A stretch of 64,000 nt of DNA from positions 1 through 64,000 of the forward strand of contig CALUEX010000001.1 of NCBI GenBank assembly GCA_944319815.1. Reading direction: 5' to 3'. Both the position numbers and the translations under genes were made by a program. The first letter of the stretch is position 1, and the number at the start of each line of letters is the position of its first letter. The DNA comes from an uncultured Prevotella sp. GTDB lineage: Bacteria > Bacteroidota > Bacteroidia > Bacteroidales > Bacteroidaceae. The notes under the pieces were generated by a model, which ran no database searches, was not told the origin of the DNA, and saw only the letters and a program-made list of their open reading frames with translations. Below, piece by piece: positions 33,513 to 41,966 of the stretch.

Positions 33513-33560
33513 ACAACGGCAAGAAAATTTGCATAAAAATGCAGATTTTCTTGCCGTTGT
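33513..33560. promoter_or_regulatory. Long palindrome just upstream of the argR promoter
   Basis: A 16-bp arm (ACAACGGCAAGAAAAT, 33513-33528) pairs with 33545-33560, and TGCAT/ATGCA extends the stem inward. Its right edge touches the first ARG box and includes the -33 region. It could be a terminator for the upstream gene or part of the regulatory region. Confidence 0.7.
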
Positions 33561-33607
33561 GAATATTTATTCATATATTTGCATCCGTAACTGCATAAAT
33601 ATTCACA
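33558..33607 (+). promoter_or_regulatory. argR promoter with two ARG boxes
   Basis: Box 1 (33558-33575, TGTGAATATTTATTCATA) matches the ArgR consensus TNTGAATWWWWATTCANW at every position. Box 2 (33590-33607) matches at 16 of 18. They flank the -7 element TATATTTG (33574-33581), so bound ArgR would block initiation. Box 2 ends directly before the argR start codon at 33609. Confidence 0.85.
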
Positions 33608-33608
33608 A

Positions 33609-34085
33609 ATGAAATCAAAGAACAGTAGGTTGCAGACGTTGCGTATGCTCATCTCGAGCCAGGAGCTTTGCTGCCAGGACGACGTGCTCAAGGCCCTCGC
33701 CAAGGAGGGCTACAACGTCACCCAGGCAACCCTCAGCCGTGACATGAAGCAGCTCAAGGTGGCCAAGGCCACCAGCCTTGGCGGCAAATACTTCTACGTG
33801 CTGCCCAACGAGACGATGTACAAGCGTGTGGCCAGCCCGAAGCGCGCCGCCGAGATGCTGCTCACGTCGGGCTTCATGTCAATCAACTTCTCGGGCAACA
33901 TGGGCGTAATCAAGACCCGCCCGGGCTACGCCAGCAGCCTGGCTTACAACATCGACAACAGCGGGCTGTCGTCAATCATCGGCACCATCGCCGGCGACGA
34001 CACCATATTCATAGTCGTAAAGGAAGGCGTGATGAACTCCGAGGTGATAGAGGAGCTGAGGAACGTCATACCTGACATTAAATAA
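33609..34085 (+). CDS. argR: Arginine repressor ArgR
   Basis: A 158-aa hexameric regulator that binds ARG boxes when loaded with arginine. The N-terminal winged helix carries the SR recognition motif in TQATLSRDMKQLKVAK (about residues 37-52). The C-terminal oligomerisation and ligand domain holds GTIAGDDTIFIVVK (about 128-141), whose Asp pair binds arginine. The length is normal. It heads the arginine block and has two ARG boxes over its own promoter, so it is probably autoregulated. Confidence 0.96.
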   Translation: MKSKNSRLQTLRMLISSQELCCQDDVLKALAKEGYNVTQATLSRDMKQLKVAKATSLGGKYFYVLPNETMYKRVASPKRAAEMLLTSGFMSINFSGNMGVIKTRPGYASSLAYNIDNSGLSSIIGTIAGDDTIFIVVKEGVMNSEVIEELRNVIPDIK

Positions 34086-34265
34086 GGAAAAGTAAAAAGG
34101 TAAAAAAGTAAAAGGGTAAAAGAGGTGTTTCCTGCGGATACATGAGGCAAGGCATTTGTCTTTGACTACTGGAAAGAAATGGAAGCAAGGCATTTGTCTT
34201 TAACTCCTTAGCGAGCGCAGTGAGCGTTAACTCCTTTAACTCCTTTAACTCCTGAATGAAAAGAC

Positions 34266-34859
34266 ATGGAAGAAATAGAAGTCTTGGTGGCCGACGCCTC
34301 GCACGAGAGGTACGTTGACACCATCCTCGAGACAATGGCGGCCGCAGCCAAGGTGCGCGGCACGGGCATAGCCAAGCGTACCCACGAGTACCTGGCCACG
34401 AAGATGAAGGAGAACAAGGCCGTAATAGCCCTCGCCGGCGACCGCTTCGCCGGTTTCAGCTACATCGAGACGTGGGGCAACAAGCACTACGTAACCACGT
34501 CGGGACTCATCGTGCACCCCGACTTCCGCGGCCTCGGCCTCTCGAAGCGCATCAAGGACATGACCTTCACCCTGGCGCGCACGCGCTGGCCCAAGGCCAA
34601 GATTTTCAGCCTCACCAGCGGCGCGGCCGTGATGAGGATGAACACCCAGCTGGGCTACGTGCCCGTGACCTTCGCCGACCTTACCGACGACGAGGCCTTC
34701 TGGCGCGGCTGCGACGGCTGCATCAACGTAGACGTGCTCAAGCGCACGGGCCGCAAATACTGCATCTGCACCGGGATGCTCTACGACCCGGCCCTGCACG
34801 AGGGCGAGCCTACGCCCATCGAGCTGCCGGGGGAAGTGATGGAAAGGATTGGAAAGTAA
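34266..34859 (+). CDS. GNAT acyltransferase of the arginine block
   Basis: A 197-aa GNAT-fold protein. The acyl-CoA binding motif A is SGLIVHPDFRGLGLSKRIKD (about residues 78-97), and the fold is otherwise complete (FAGFSYIE strand, MRMNTQLGYVPV). Its place between argR and argG, and the lack of a classical argA or argJ in the window, suggest it acylates glutamate at the first step. Because the pathway here uses the succinylornithine type of transcarbamylase, succinyl-CoA may be the donor. That role is inferred from context. Confidence 0.85.
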   Translation: MEEIEVLVADASHERYVDTILETMAAAAKVRGTGIAKRTHEYLATKMKENKAVIALAGDRFAGFSYIETWGNKHYVTTSGLIVHPDFRGLGLSKRIKDMTFTLARTRWPKAKIFSLTSGAAVMRMNTQLGYVPVTFADLTDDEAFWRGCDGCINVDVLKRTGRKYCICTGMLYDPALHEGEPTPIELPGEVMERIGK

Positions 34860-34861
34860 TT

Positions 34862-35012
34862 TAGGAGTTAAGGAGTAATGGAGTTAAGGAGTTAAGACAA
34901 ATGCCTTGTCGCATCAAGCCAGTTTATTTGGCTCATTCGGCTAATTTGTCCTATGCCGCCAAATGGCAAGTCATTCGTCTTAACTCCTTGACTACCTAAC
35001 TCCTTAACTCCC
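34862..35012. repeat. GGAGTTAA-type inverted repeat before argG
   Basis: Left arm 34862-34905 ends in AAGACAAATGCCTTGTCGC; right arm 34965-35012 begins GGCAAGTCATTCGTCTTAAC and is built of TTAACTCC units. The loop carries GGCTCATTCGGCTAATTTG, a diverged GGGCTGAT-family piece. Confidence 0.8.
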
Positions 35013-35036
35013 ATAAAAAATAAAAAACAAACGATT

Positions 35037-36242
35037 ATGCCAGACAAGAAGAAAGTGGTCGTGGCCTTCTCGGGAGGGCTCGACACATCCTACACAGTGA
35101 TGAAACTGTCGCACGACATGGGCTACGAGGTCTATGCCGCCTGCGCCAACACGGGCGGCTTCAGCCCCGAACAGCTGAAGCAGAACGAGGAGAACGCCTA
35201 CAAGCTGGGCGCCAAGGAGTACGTCACGCTCGACGTCACGCACGAATACTACGAGAAGTCGCTCAAGTACATGATATTCGGCAACGTGCTGCGCAACAAC
35301 TGTTACCCCATATCCGTGTCGTCGGAGCGCATCTTCCAGGCCATCGCCATAGCCCGCTACGCCAAGCAAATAGGCGCCGACGCCATAGCCCACGGCTCCA
35401 CCGGCGCGGGCAACGACCAAATCCGCTTCGACATGACGTTCCTCGTCATGGCGCCGGGCGTGGAAATAATCACCCTGACGCGCGACCAGGCGCTCTCGCG
35501 CAAGGAGGAGGTTGACTACCTCAACGCCCACGGCTTCAAGGCCGACTTCGCCAAGCTGAAGTACAGCTACAACGTCGGCATCTGGGGCACGAGCATCTGC
35601 GGCGGCGAAATACTCGACTCGGCGCAGGGCCTGCCCGAAGAGGCTTACCTAAAGCACGTGACACGCCAGGACGAGAGCGAGCTGCGCATTGAGTTCAGCA
35701 AGGGCGAGATTGTGGCAGTGAACGGCGAGAAATACGACGACAAGGTGGCCGCCATACAGAAAATAGAGGAGCTGGGCGCGGCCTACGCCATAGGGCGCGA
35801 CTGCAACGTGGGCGACACCATCATCGGCATCAAGGGCCGCGTAGGCTTCGAGGCAGCCGCCCCCAAGCTCATCATCGAGGCCCACAGGATGCTCGAGAAG
35901 TACACCCTGAGCAAGTGGCAGCAGTACTGGAAGGACCAGGTGGCCAACTGGTACGGTATGTTCCTGCACGAGAGCCAGTATCTTGAGCCCGTGATGCCCG
36001 ACATCGAGGCCATGCTCACCTCGTCGCAGCGCAACGTCAACGGCACCGCCATCCTCAAACTGCGTCCCTTGGGCTTCGAGTGCGTGGGCGTAGACTCGCC
36101 CGACGACCTGCTGAAGTCGAAGCTCGGCGAGTATGGCGAGATGCAGCGCGGATGGACTGCCGACGAGGCCAAGGGCTTCATCAAGGTGCTCTCCACGCCG
36201 CTAAGGGTGTATTACGGCATACACAAGGACGAGGAAAGATAA
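35037..36242 (+). CDS. argG: Argininosuccinate synthase
   Basis: A 401-aa cytoplasmic enzyme joining citrulline and aspartate with ATP. The PP-loop AFSGGLDTSYTVMKL starts at residue 9, and the family motif GSTGAGNDQIRFD is present (about residues 121-133). This sequence is of the Bacteroidetes subgroup rather than the E. coli type. The length is typical. No ARG box was found directly upstream, where the inverted repeat lies. Confidence 0.95.
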   Translation: MPDKKKVVVAFSGGLDTSYTVMKLSHDMGYEVYAACANTGGFSPEQLKQNEENAYKLGAKEYVTLDVTHEYYEKSLKYMIFGNVLRNNCYPISVSSERIFQAIAIARYAKQIGADAIAHGSTGAGNDQIRFDMTFLVMAPGVEIITLTRDQALSRKEEVDYLNAHGFKADFAKLKYSYNVGIWGTSICGGEILDSAQGLPEEAYLKHVTRQDESELRIEFSKGEIVAVNGEKYDDKVAAIQKIEELGAAYAIGRDCNVGDTIIGIKGRVGFEAAAPKLIIEAHRMLEKYTLSKWQQYWKDQVANWYGMFLHESQYLEPVMPDIEAMLTSSQRNVNGTAILKLRPLGFECVGVDSPDDLLKSKLGEYGEMQRGWTADEAKGFIKVLSTPLRVYYGIHKDEER

Positions 36243-36518
36243 CCCTGAAACCCACCCCAAAACCCACCCCCACCCTCCCGAGGGGAGGGGCTGGGTATGC
36301 CTTGCAGGATACGTAAGCCGCATCCGAAGTGCCAAGGCATAGCCACGCATAACTTGCTGGTGGACAGGATGTTTGCAATAAGCCGCATTTTGGCTGCCGA
36401 TATGCGGCTTAATGGCTTGCGAAATGTGGCTTTCCGCACATCAAGATGATGCCTTTCGCCTTGCGGCAACAATGCGCATGGACAGGATTAACCATATACA
36501 CATCAAACAAACAATAAC
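36243..36518. repeat. Repeat-bearing gap before pspC
   Basis: Two direct ACCCACCCC units with a CCCTCCCGAGGGGAGGGG hairpin (36245-36300) follow the argG stop. Then come GCCGCATTTTGGCTGCCGATATGCGGC-like modules (about 36385-36440). No promoter or gene is clear. Confidence 0.65.
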
Positions 36519-36701
36519 ATGAAAAGGTTTTACCGTTCGTCAACCGACAAAATCATCGGCGGCGTCTGCGGCGGCATTGCCGAGTATTTCAACATCGACC
36601 CGCTGCTCGTGCGCCTTGCTTTCGCCCTATTGTTCTTCGGCTACGGCACGGGGCTGCTGGCCTATCTGCTGGTGTGGATACTCGCGCCGAAGGCTTCTTG
36701 A
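36519..36701 (+). CDS. Small PspC-domain membrane protein
   Basis: A 60-aa protein consisting of little more than a PspC domain: FYRSSTDKIIGGVCGGIAEYFNIDP is the signature, and two hydrophobic segments follow. Full-size phage-shock PspC proteins sense membrane stress with PspB. Stand-alone minimal PspC proteins are common in Bacteroidetes and their role is unclear. It sits between argG and argC, with no functional link apparent. Confidence 0.9.
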   Translation: MKRFYRSSTDKIIGGVCGGIAEYFNIDPLLVRLAFALLFFGYGTGLLAYLLVWILAPKAS

Positions 36702-36794
36702 TTGATAACTTAGTAATAAACAATAAACAAAATACCCACCTGCGGTAATCCTGTTTCCTCCACACGGGATAGTTATTGGTGGGTCTTGACGCTT

Positions 36795-37760
36795 ATGAAA
36801 ATAGGAATTCTTGGCGGGGCGGGCTACACCGGCGGTGAGCTGCTGCGCCTTTTGCTTAACCATCCGCAGGCTGAAATAGTCTTCGTCAACAGCGAGAGCA
36901 ACGCAGGCAACCCCGTCACCGACGTGCACGAGGGCCTTTACGGCGACACCGACTTGCGCTTTACCGACGCCATGCCGTTCTCCGAGGTTGACGTCCTGTT
37001 CTTCTGCTTCGGCCACGGCAAGAGCCGACAGTTCTTGCAGGAGCACAGCGTGCCCGACGGAGTGCGCATAATCGACCTTGCGCAGGACTTCCGCCTGGCC
37101 GCCGAGGGCAACGACTTCGTCTACGGACTGCCCGAAATCAACCGCGTCCGCATAGCCTCGGCCGTCCACGTGGCCAACCCCGGATGCTTCGCCACGTGCA
37201 TACAGCTCGGCCTCCTGCCAGCCGCAAAGCTCGGCCTGCTGACCAATGACGTCTCCGTAAACGCCATAACGGGCAGCACGGGGGCAGGGCAGAAGCCCGG
37301 GGCGACGACCCACTTCTCGTGGCGCGCCGGCAACATGAGCATCTACAAGCCCTTCACCCACCAGCACGTGCCCGAAATACGCCAGAGCTTAGAGCAACTG
37401 CAGGGCGCGCCCGTGGCCGAAATAGACTTCATCCCCTACCGAGGCCCGTTCGCCCGGGGCATCTTCGCCACCGAGGTAGTGCGCACCGACGCGCCCGTCG
37501 AGGAAGTAATCGAGGCCTACAAGGCGTTCTACCGCGACGAGCCCTTCACCCACTACGTCGATAAACCGCTCGACATGAAGCAAGTGGTCAACACCAACAA
37601 GTGCCTCGTACACTGCGAGAAGTACGGCGACAAGCTGCTTATTACCTCCTGCATCGACAACCTCCTGAAGGGTGCCGTGGGCCAGGCCGTCGAGAACATG
37701 AACATCATGTTCGGGCTGGAAGAGGGCATGGGGCTTAAATTAAAAGCATCAGCGTTCTAA
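36795..37760 (+). CDS. argC: N-acyl-gamma-glutamyl-phosphate reductase
   Basis: A 321-aa enzyme reducing N-acyl-glutamyl phosphate to the semialdehyde with NADPH, the third step of arginine synthesis. The dinucleotide motif GILGGAGYTGGELLRLL opens the protein and the catalytic Cys is in VANPGCFATC (about residue 132). The ATG at 36795 is preferred over an in-frame TTG three codons upstream because the protein begins directly with the Rossmann strand. In this clade the acyl group may be succinyl rather than acetyl. Confidence 0.95.
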   Translation: MKIGILGGAGYTGGELLRLLLNHPQAEIVFVNSESNAGNPVTDVHEGLYGDTDLRFTDAMPFSEVDVLFFCFGHGKSRQFLQEHSVPDGVRIIDLAQDFRLAAEGNDFVYGLPEINRVRIASAVHVANPGCFATCIQLGLLPAAKLGLLTNDVSVNAITGSTGAGQKPGATTHFSWRAGNMSIYKPFTHQHVPEIRQSLEQLQGAPVAEIDFIPYRGPFARGIFATEVVRTDAPVEEVIEAYKAFYRDEPFTHYVDKPLDMKQVVNTNKCLVHCEKYGDKLLITSCIDNLLKGAVGQAVENMNIMFGLEEGMGLKLKASAF

Positions 37761-37764
37761 GAAG

Positions 37765-37950
37765 AAGCCCCCTCCCGTCATCTTGAAGAAGCCCCACCAA
37801 ACCTCCCCAAGGGGAGGCTTAGGTTACTTTTGAGGGTCTGTTGGTCAATAGGCGTGTAAGGACATTTCGCTTCTATCTTATATATTAAATCTAAAAACTT
37901 ATGCAAACTAAGCTCCTCCCCTCACGGGGAGGTCGGGAGGGGCTGCTTTT
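37765..37950. repeat. CCCTCCC-type repeat pair between argC and argD
   Basis: Copies at about 37769-37825 and 37911-37946 lie in the same gap as the argD start, with the second copy ending 16 bp before the argD ATG, where a ribosome-binding site would be expected. No classical site is visible there. Confidence 0.7.
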
Positions 37951-37962
37951 TTATTCAAAATC

Positions 37963-39105
37963 ATGGAACTATTTGACGTTTATCCGCTCTTCGACGTCAA
38001 CATCGTCAAGGGCAAGGGCTGCTCCGTCTGGGACGACAAGGGGCAGGAATACTTAGACCTTTACGGCGGCCACGCCGTCATCAGCATAGGCCATTGCCAC
38101 CCGCACTACGTTGAGATGATGACCGCGCAGCTCGGCAAGCTCGGTTTCTACAGCAACTCGGTGATAAACACGCTGCAACGCCGGCTGGCCGAGCGCCTCG
38201 GCAAGGCGTGCGGGTACGGCGACTACCAGCTGTTCCTCATCAACAGCGGGGCCGAGGCCAACGAGAACGCCCTCAAGCTCGCGTCGTTCAAGACGGGGCG
38301 AACGCGCGTGCTCTCCGCCTCAAAGGCCTTCCACGGACGCACGTCGCTGGCCGTCGAAGCGACCGACAACCCGAAAATCATCGCGCCCATCAACGCCAAC
38401 GGCCACGTTACCTACCTGCCCCTGAACGACCTCGCGGCATGGGAGGCGGAGCTTGCCAAGGGCGACGTCTGCGCCTGCATACTTGAGTGCATACAGGGAG
38501 TGGGCGGCATACAGCTCGTCACTGAGGACTTCGCCCGCGGCCTCGCGGAGGCTTGCCGGCGGCACGGCGCGGTGCTCATCTGCGACGAAATACAGTGCGG
38601 CTACGGCCGTTCGGGCAAGTTCTTCGCCCACCAGTGGCTCGGCATTCGCCCCGACCTAATCACCGTGGCCAAGGGCATCGGCAACGGCTTCCCCATGGGC
38701 GCCGTGCTCATCTCGCCCGACTTCAAGCCCGAATACGGCCAGCTGGGCACCACCTTCGGCGGCAACCACCTGGCCTGCACTGCCGCGCTGGCCGTGCTCG
38801 ACGTCATCGAGGGCGAGGGCTTGGTTGAGAACGCACGCGAGACGGGCGACTACCTCATGACGCGCCTGAAGGAATTGCAGCAGGAGGAGCCGCGCATCAC
38901 CGACGTGCGCGGTCGCGGACTCATGGTGGGCATCAGCCTCGCAGTGCCCCACAAGGCCCTGCGCAGCCACCTCGTCTACACGGAGCACTGCTTCACGGGC
39001 TGCGCCTCCACGAACATCCTGCGCCTGCTGCCGCCCCTGACGTTCACCCGCGAGATGGCCGACGACTTCATCTGCCGCCTCAAGCGCGCCTTCGCCGCGT
39101 GCTGA
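37963..39105 (+). CDS. argD: Acylornithine aminotransferase
   Basis: A 380-aa PLP enzyme making N-acylornithine from the semialdehyde and glutamate. The PLP lysine is in ITVAKGIGNGFPMGAV (about residue 235), and the cofactor motif ICDEIQCGYGRSGKFFAHQ is present. The N-terminal DDKGQEYLDLYGGHAVISIGHCHP is the class III start. The length is slightly short of 390 to 400 aa relatives but complete in motifs. A hairpin at 39168-39208 ends the transcript. Confidence 0.94.
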   Translation: MELFDVYPLFDVNIVKGKGCSVWDDKGQEYLDLYGGHAVISIGHCHPHYVEMMTAQLGKLGFYSNSVINTLQRRLAERLGKACGYGDYQLFLINSGAEANENALKLASFKTGRTRVLSASKAFHGRTSLAVEATDNPKIIAPINANGHVTYLPLNDLAAWEAELAKGDVCACILECIQGVGGIQLVTEDFARGLAEACRRHGAVLICDEIQCGYGRSGKFFAHQWLGIRPDLITVAKGIGNGFPMGAVLISPDFKPEYGQLGTTFGGNHLACTAALAVLDVIEGEGLVENARETGDYLMTRLKELQQEEPRITDVRGRGLMVGISLAVPHKALRSHLVYTEHCFTGCASTNILRLLPPLTFTREMADDFICRLKRAFAAC

Positions 39106-39167
39106 ACGCCGGCATGGCAGCCTCGCGCTCAAGGCCCGGCCATAACCCGTTGACGGTCAGGCACTTT

Positions 39168-39208
39168 GCAAAAGGGCACGTTTCACGCCGTGAAACGTGC
39201 CCTTTTGC
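39168..39208 (+). terminator. Hairpin after argD
   Basis: A perfect 18-bp stem (GCAAAAGGGCACGTTTCA 39168-39185 with its complement 39191-39208) around CGCCG. It lacks a long T run, but is the strongest hairpin after argD. It is built from the GCAAAAGGGCA module repeat, as at 13069-13113. Confidence 0.65.
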
Positions 39209-39480
39209 CGTATGAAATGTGGCAAACGGCGCGACGTTTGCCACATCTCAGCCCCCTTCCCGACCTCCCCAAGGGGAAAAGGCAGCCCCCTCCCGACCTC
39301 CCCGAGGGGAGGGGAATGAATGAAAAGGCTAATGTCTTAACTCCTTAACTCCCCTTACTCCTTAACTCCTAAAGACAATAGCCTCGCAGGCGCTTTTGCA
39401 AGGCACAAACACGGCTTGCGGGTGAGGCGGCACCGCCCAAAGCGTAAAAACGTTAGTAAAATCAGTAATGTGTGTACATC
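39209..39480. repeat. Repeat block ahead of the first AraC gene
   Basis: CCCTCCCGACCTCCCC copies at 39250-39310 and TTAACTCC units at 39330-39380 make up most of this gap. The bases after 39385 hold no clear feature until the -7 element TACTTTTG at 39500-39507. Confidence 0.6.
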
Positions 39481-39535
39481 GTTTTCGGGCATAAATCATT
39501 ACTTTTGCAGAAAACAAAACGAGGAGGATGAAGAC

Positions 39536-40444
39536 ATGGAAAGAATACTGAAAATCGACTCAATCGACGACTACAACCGCCTCTACGGCATAGAGACGCG
39601 CAACCCGCTGGTCACCGTGGCCGACATCGACAGGACGAGCCTGCCCATGGCCGACGGCGAGGTGAGCTACAACTACGGCGTCTACGCCCTGTTCCTCAAG
39701 CAGACCTATTGCGGCGACATGACCTACGGCCGGATGCCCTACGACTACCAGGAGGGCACGGTGACGAGCTTCGCCCCGGGGCAGGTGGTCCACATGAAGT
39801 ACAGGCCCAACGTCAAGCCCCGCGTGCTCGGCCTCCTGTTCCATCCCGACCTCGTCCGCGGCACGTCGCTCGGGCAGGAAATCAAGCAATACTCGTTCTT
39901 CTCGTACTCGTCGCGCGAGGCCCTTCACCTCTCCGAGCAGGAGAAGGCCATATTCAAGGACTGCCTCGACAAAATCAAAATCGAGATAGAGCGCCCCATC
40001 GACGGCCACAGCCGCAAGCTCATCTGCCGCAACATCGAGCTGCTGTTGGACTACTGCATGAGGTTCTACGAGCGCCAGTTCATCACCCGCCACGAGGCCA
40101 ACACCGACATTCTGGAGAAGTTCGAGCGCGAGCTCGACGCCTACTTCACGGGCGACACGGCCATGCGCAACGGACTGCCGACGGTGAAGTATTTTGCCGA
40201 GAGGTGTTTCCTGTCGCCCAACTACTTCGGCGACCTCATCAAGAAGGAGACAGGCCGCACGCCGCAGGACTACATCCAGGGCCGCATAATAGGCCTGGCC
40301 AAGGAGCTGCTCCTGGGCACCACGAAGACGGTGAACGAAATCAGCTACCAGCTCGGCTTCCAGTATTCGCAGCACTTCAACCGCTACTTCAAGCGCAGCA
40401 CGAACATGACGCCTATGGAATACAGGAAGCAGGAAAACCGATAA
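39536..40444 (+). CDS. AraC family regulator (first of two tandem paralogues)
   Basis: A 302-aa protein. The C-terminal AraC DNA-binding domain (about residues 205-300) has both helix-turn-helix units: FAERCFLSPNYFGDLIKKETGRTPQDYI and VNEISYQLGFQYSQHFNRYFKRSTNMTPMEYR. The N-terminal part (1-190) is a cupin-like sensor in which the inducer is unknown. The start at 39536 follows a GAGGAGG ribosome-binding site and a -7 element; the frame upstream has no support. The next gene is a diverged paralogue. Confidence 0.88.
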   Translation: MERILKIDSIDDYNRLYGIETRNPLVTVADIDRTSLPMADGEVSYNYGVYALFLKQTYCGDMTYGRMPYDYQEGTVTSFAPGQVVHMKYRPNVKPRVLGLLFHPDLVRGTSLGQEIKQYSFFSYSSREALHLSEQEKAIFKDCLDKIKIEIERPIDGHSRKLICRNIELLLDYCMRFYERQFITRHEANTDILEKFERELDAYFTGDTAMRNGLPTVKYFAERCFLSPNYFGDLIKKETGRTPQDYIQGRIIGLAKELLLGTTKTVNEISYQLGFQYSQHFNRYFKRSTNMTPMEYRKQENR

Positions 40445-40494
40445 GACAACAACACCAACCTAACAGGCAACCCAAACAACCCAACGGCAACCTA

Positions 40495-40760
40495 AAACCC
40501 ACCCCCAGCCCTCCCAAAGGGAGGGGGCTTGATATGCTTGCGTGGCTGTAGGTAGGCAAGTGTAGGCCGTGCGCATCAGTATTATTATTCCCATTTGTCC
40601 CATCAATCCCATGTATATATAAGGTATGGAGAACAACGAGCGTAAGCACAATATATCATTAAGCAACAAGGCAAACCAAGCTCCCTCCCTTGGGGAGGGT
40701 GGGGGTGGGTTTATCGGTTCCAAAGCTCCCTCCCCTCGGGAGGGTGGGGGTGGGTGTCAA
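40495..40760. repeat. CCCTCCC-type inverted unit overlapping the start of the second AraC gene
   Basis: The left copy lies at 40497-40540 (ACCCACCCCCAGCCCTCCC orientation). Two right copies at 40679-40711 and 40727-40760 are in inverse orientation. The start codon of the second AraC gene (40626) lies inside the unit and both right copies are translated. Confidence 0.85.
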
Positions 40761-41651
40761 GAGCATGGCGGTGTCGGGCTTCAGGAGACCGGCACTGCCG
40801 GGTGTTGCAACTACGTCTGCGAGTGCAACCGTGCCTTCAACGCCGAGACGCTGCACCCGCTCGTCAGCCTGATAGATATGTCAGCGCCGTGCAGTTGCGG
40901 CTGCATCAAGACCGACTGTTACTCCGTCGTGCTGAAGCACCGCGCCGGGGATTGCGTGAAGTACGGCCGGCGCCACTACGACTTTGCCGACGCCACCATG
41001 CTGTTCGTCACGCCCCGCAAGGACGTTGACCTGTGCACCAACGACGGCAAGATGCTCATCTTCCACCCAGACCTCGTAAGGTGCACCCCCCTCGGCATGA
41101 AGCTCGGCGACTATACGTTCTTCAAGTACCGCCAGGACGAGTCGCTCCACATATCCTGTTGCGAGGAGCGCGTCGTAGAGCGTTGCCTCGGCAGCATCAG
41201 CGACGAGCTGGCCTGGGGCGTGGACGAGTACAGCAAGCCCATCATCTGCACGGCCATCGAGCTGCTGCTGGGCTACTGCCGGCGCTTCTACACCCGCCAG
41301 TTCATCACCCGCCACGATGCCAACGTCGATGCCATCGCCGCCCTCGACAAGCTCATCGACGGCGCGTTCGCCTCTGGCGAGATTGCCTCGTCGGGGCTGC
41401 CCACGGCCAGCCGGCTTGCGCCCCGTCTCGATATGTCGGCCTGTTACCTTGACGATATGCTCAAGAGCGAGACGGGCAGTACCGTGACCGAGTATGTCCG
41501 CCTGCGCCGCATCAAGCTGGCCAAGCGTATGCTCATGGCCGGCGACAGGTCGGTAGACGAAATATCTTACCTCCTCGGCTTCAGCAACGTCAAGTGTTTC
41601 GCCGTCGTCTTCAAGAAGGTAACGGGCGTTGAACCGTGCGACTACAGGTGA
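40626..41651 (+). CDS. AraC family regulator paralogue with repeat-encoded N-terminus
   Basis: A 341-aa frame. From about residue 64 (YVCECNRAFNAETLHPLVSL) onward it parallels the preceding AraC protein, with a shared ITRHDAN segment and a C-terminal AraC domain (LAPRLDMSACYLDDMLKSETG and VDEISYLLGFSNVKCFAVVF). The protein ends at CDYR, a few residues short of its paralogue. The first about 60 residues include QAPSLGEGGGGFIGSKAPSP and REGGGG, encoded by two copies of an interspersed repeat. Either the original start was lost and translation now begins in repeat DNA, or an internal start such as the ATG at 40878 is used. Cysteine content is high in the sensor part. Confidence 0.75.
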   Translation: MENNERKHNISLSNKANQAPSLGEGGGGFIGSKAPSPREGGGGCQEHGGVGLQETGTAGCCNYVCECNRAFNAETLHPLVSLIDMSAPCSCGCIKTDCYSVVLKHRAGDCVKYGRRHYDFADATMLFVTPRKDVDLCTNDGKMLIFHPDLVRCTPLGMKLGDYTFFKYRQDESLHISCCEERVVERCLGSISDELAWGVDEYSKPIICTAIELLLGYCRRFYTRQFITRHDANVDAIAALDKLIDGAFASGEIASSGLPTASRLAPRLDMSACYLDDMLKSETGSTVTEYVRLRRIKLAKRMLMAGDRSVDEISYLLGFSNVKCFAVVFKKVTGVEPCDYR

Positions 41652-41659
41652 CTTTTTTA

Positions 41660-41930
41660 AATTGAGAATTGAGAGTTGAGAATTGAAAATTATGATTTGT
41701 CCGAATTGAGAATGGAGAGTTGAGAATTGAAAATTATGATTTGCTTGCGTGGCGGTGTTCTTTCGGTTGTGACAAACCCACATTTACGTAAACGTCTTGG
41801 TGTTACCAACCACGTAAGGTAATCATAATTTTCAATTCTCAACTTTCAATTCTCAATTAGATGTAATCATAATTTTCAATTCTCAACTCTCAATTCTCCA
41901 TTAGACAACTCTCCATTCTCAATTAAGTTT
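41660..41930. repeat. GAGAATTGA-type long inverted repeat
   Basis: Units of GAGAATTGAGAGTTGAGAAT with AAAATTATGATT (41664-41745) face inverse copies CATAATTTTCAATTCTCAA (41820-41925). The loop of about 75 bp is unique. The arms could pair over roughly 80 bp. Confidence 0.85.
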
Positions 41931-41966
41931 GTTATTTTTGCAGGAACAAACAAAGATTTTTCCTGC

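Noticed and set aside
36519-36701. Phage-shock operon
   Set aside because: Only a minimal PspC protein is present, without pspA, pspB or pspF.
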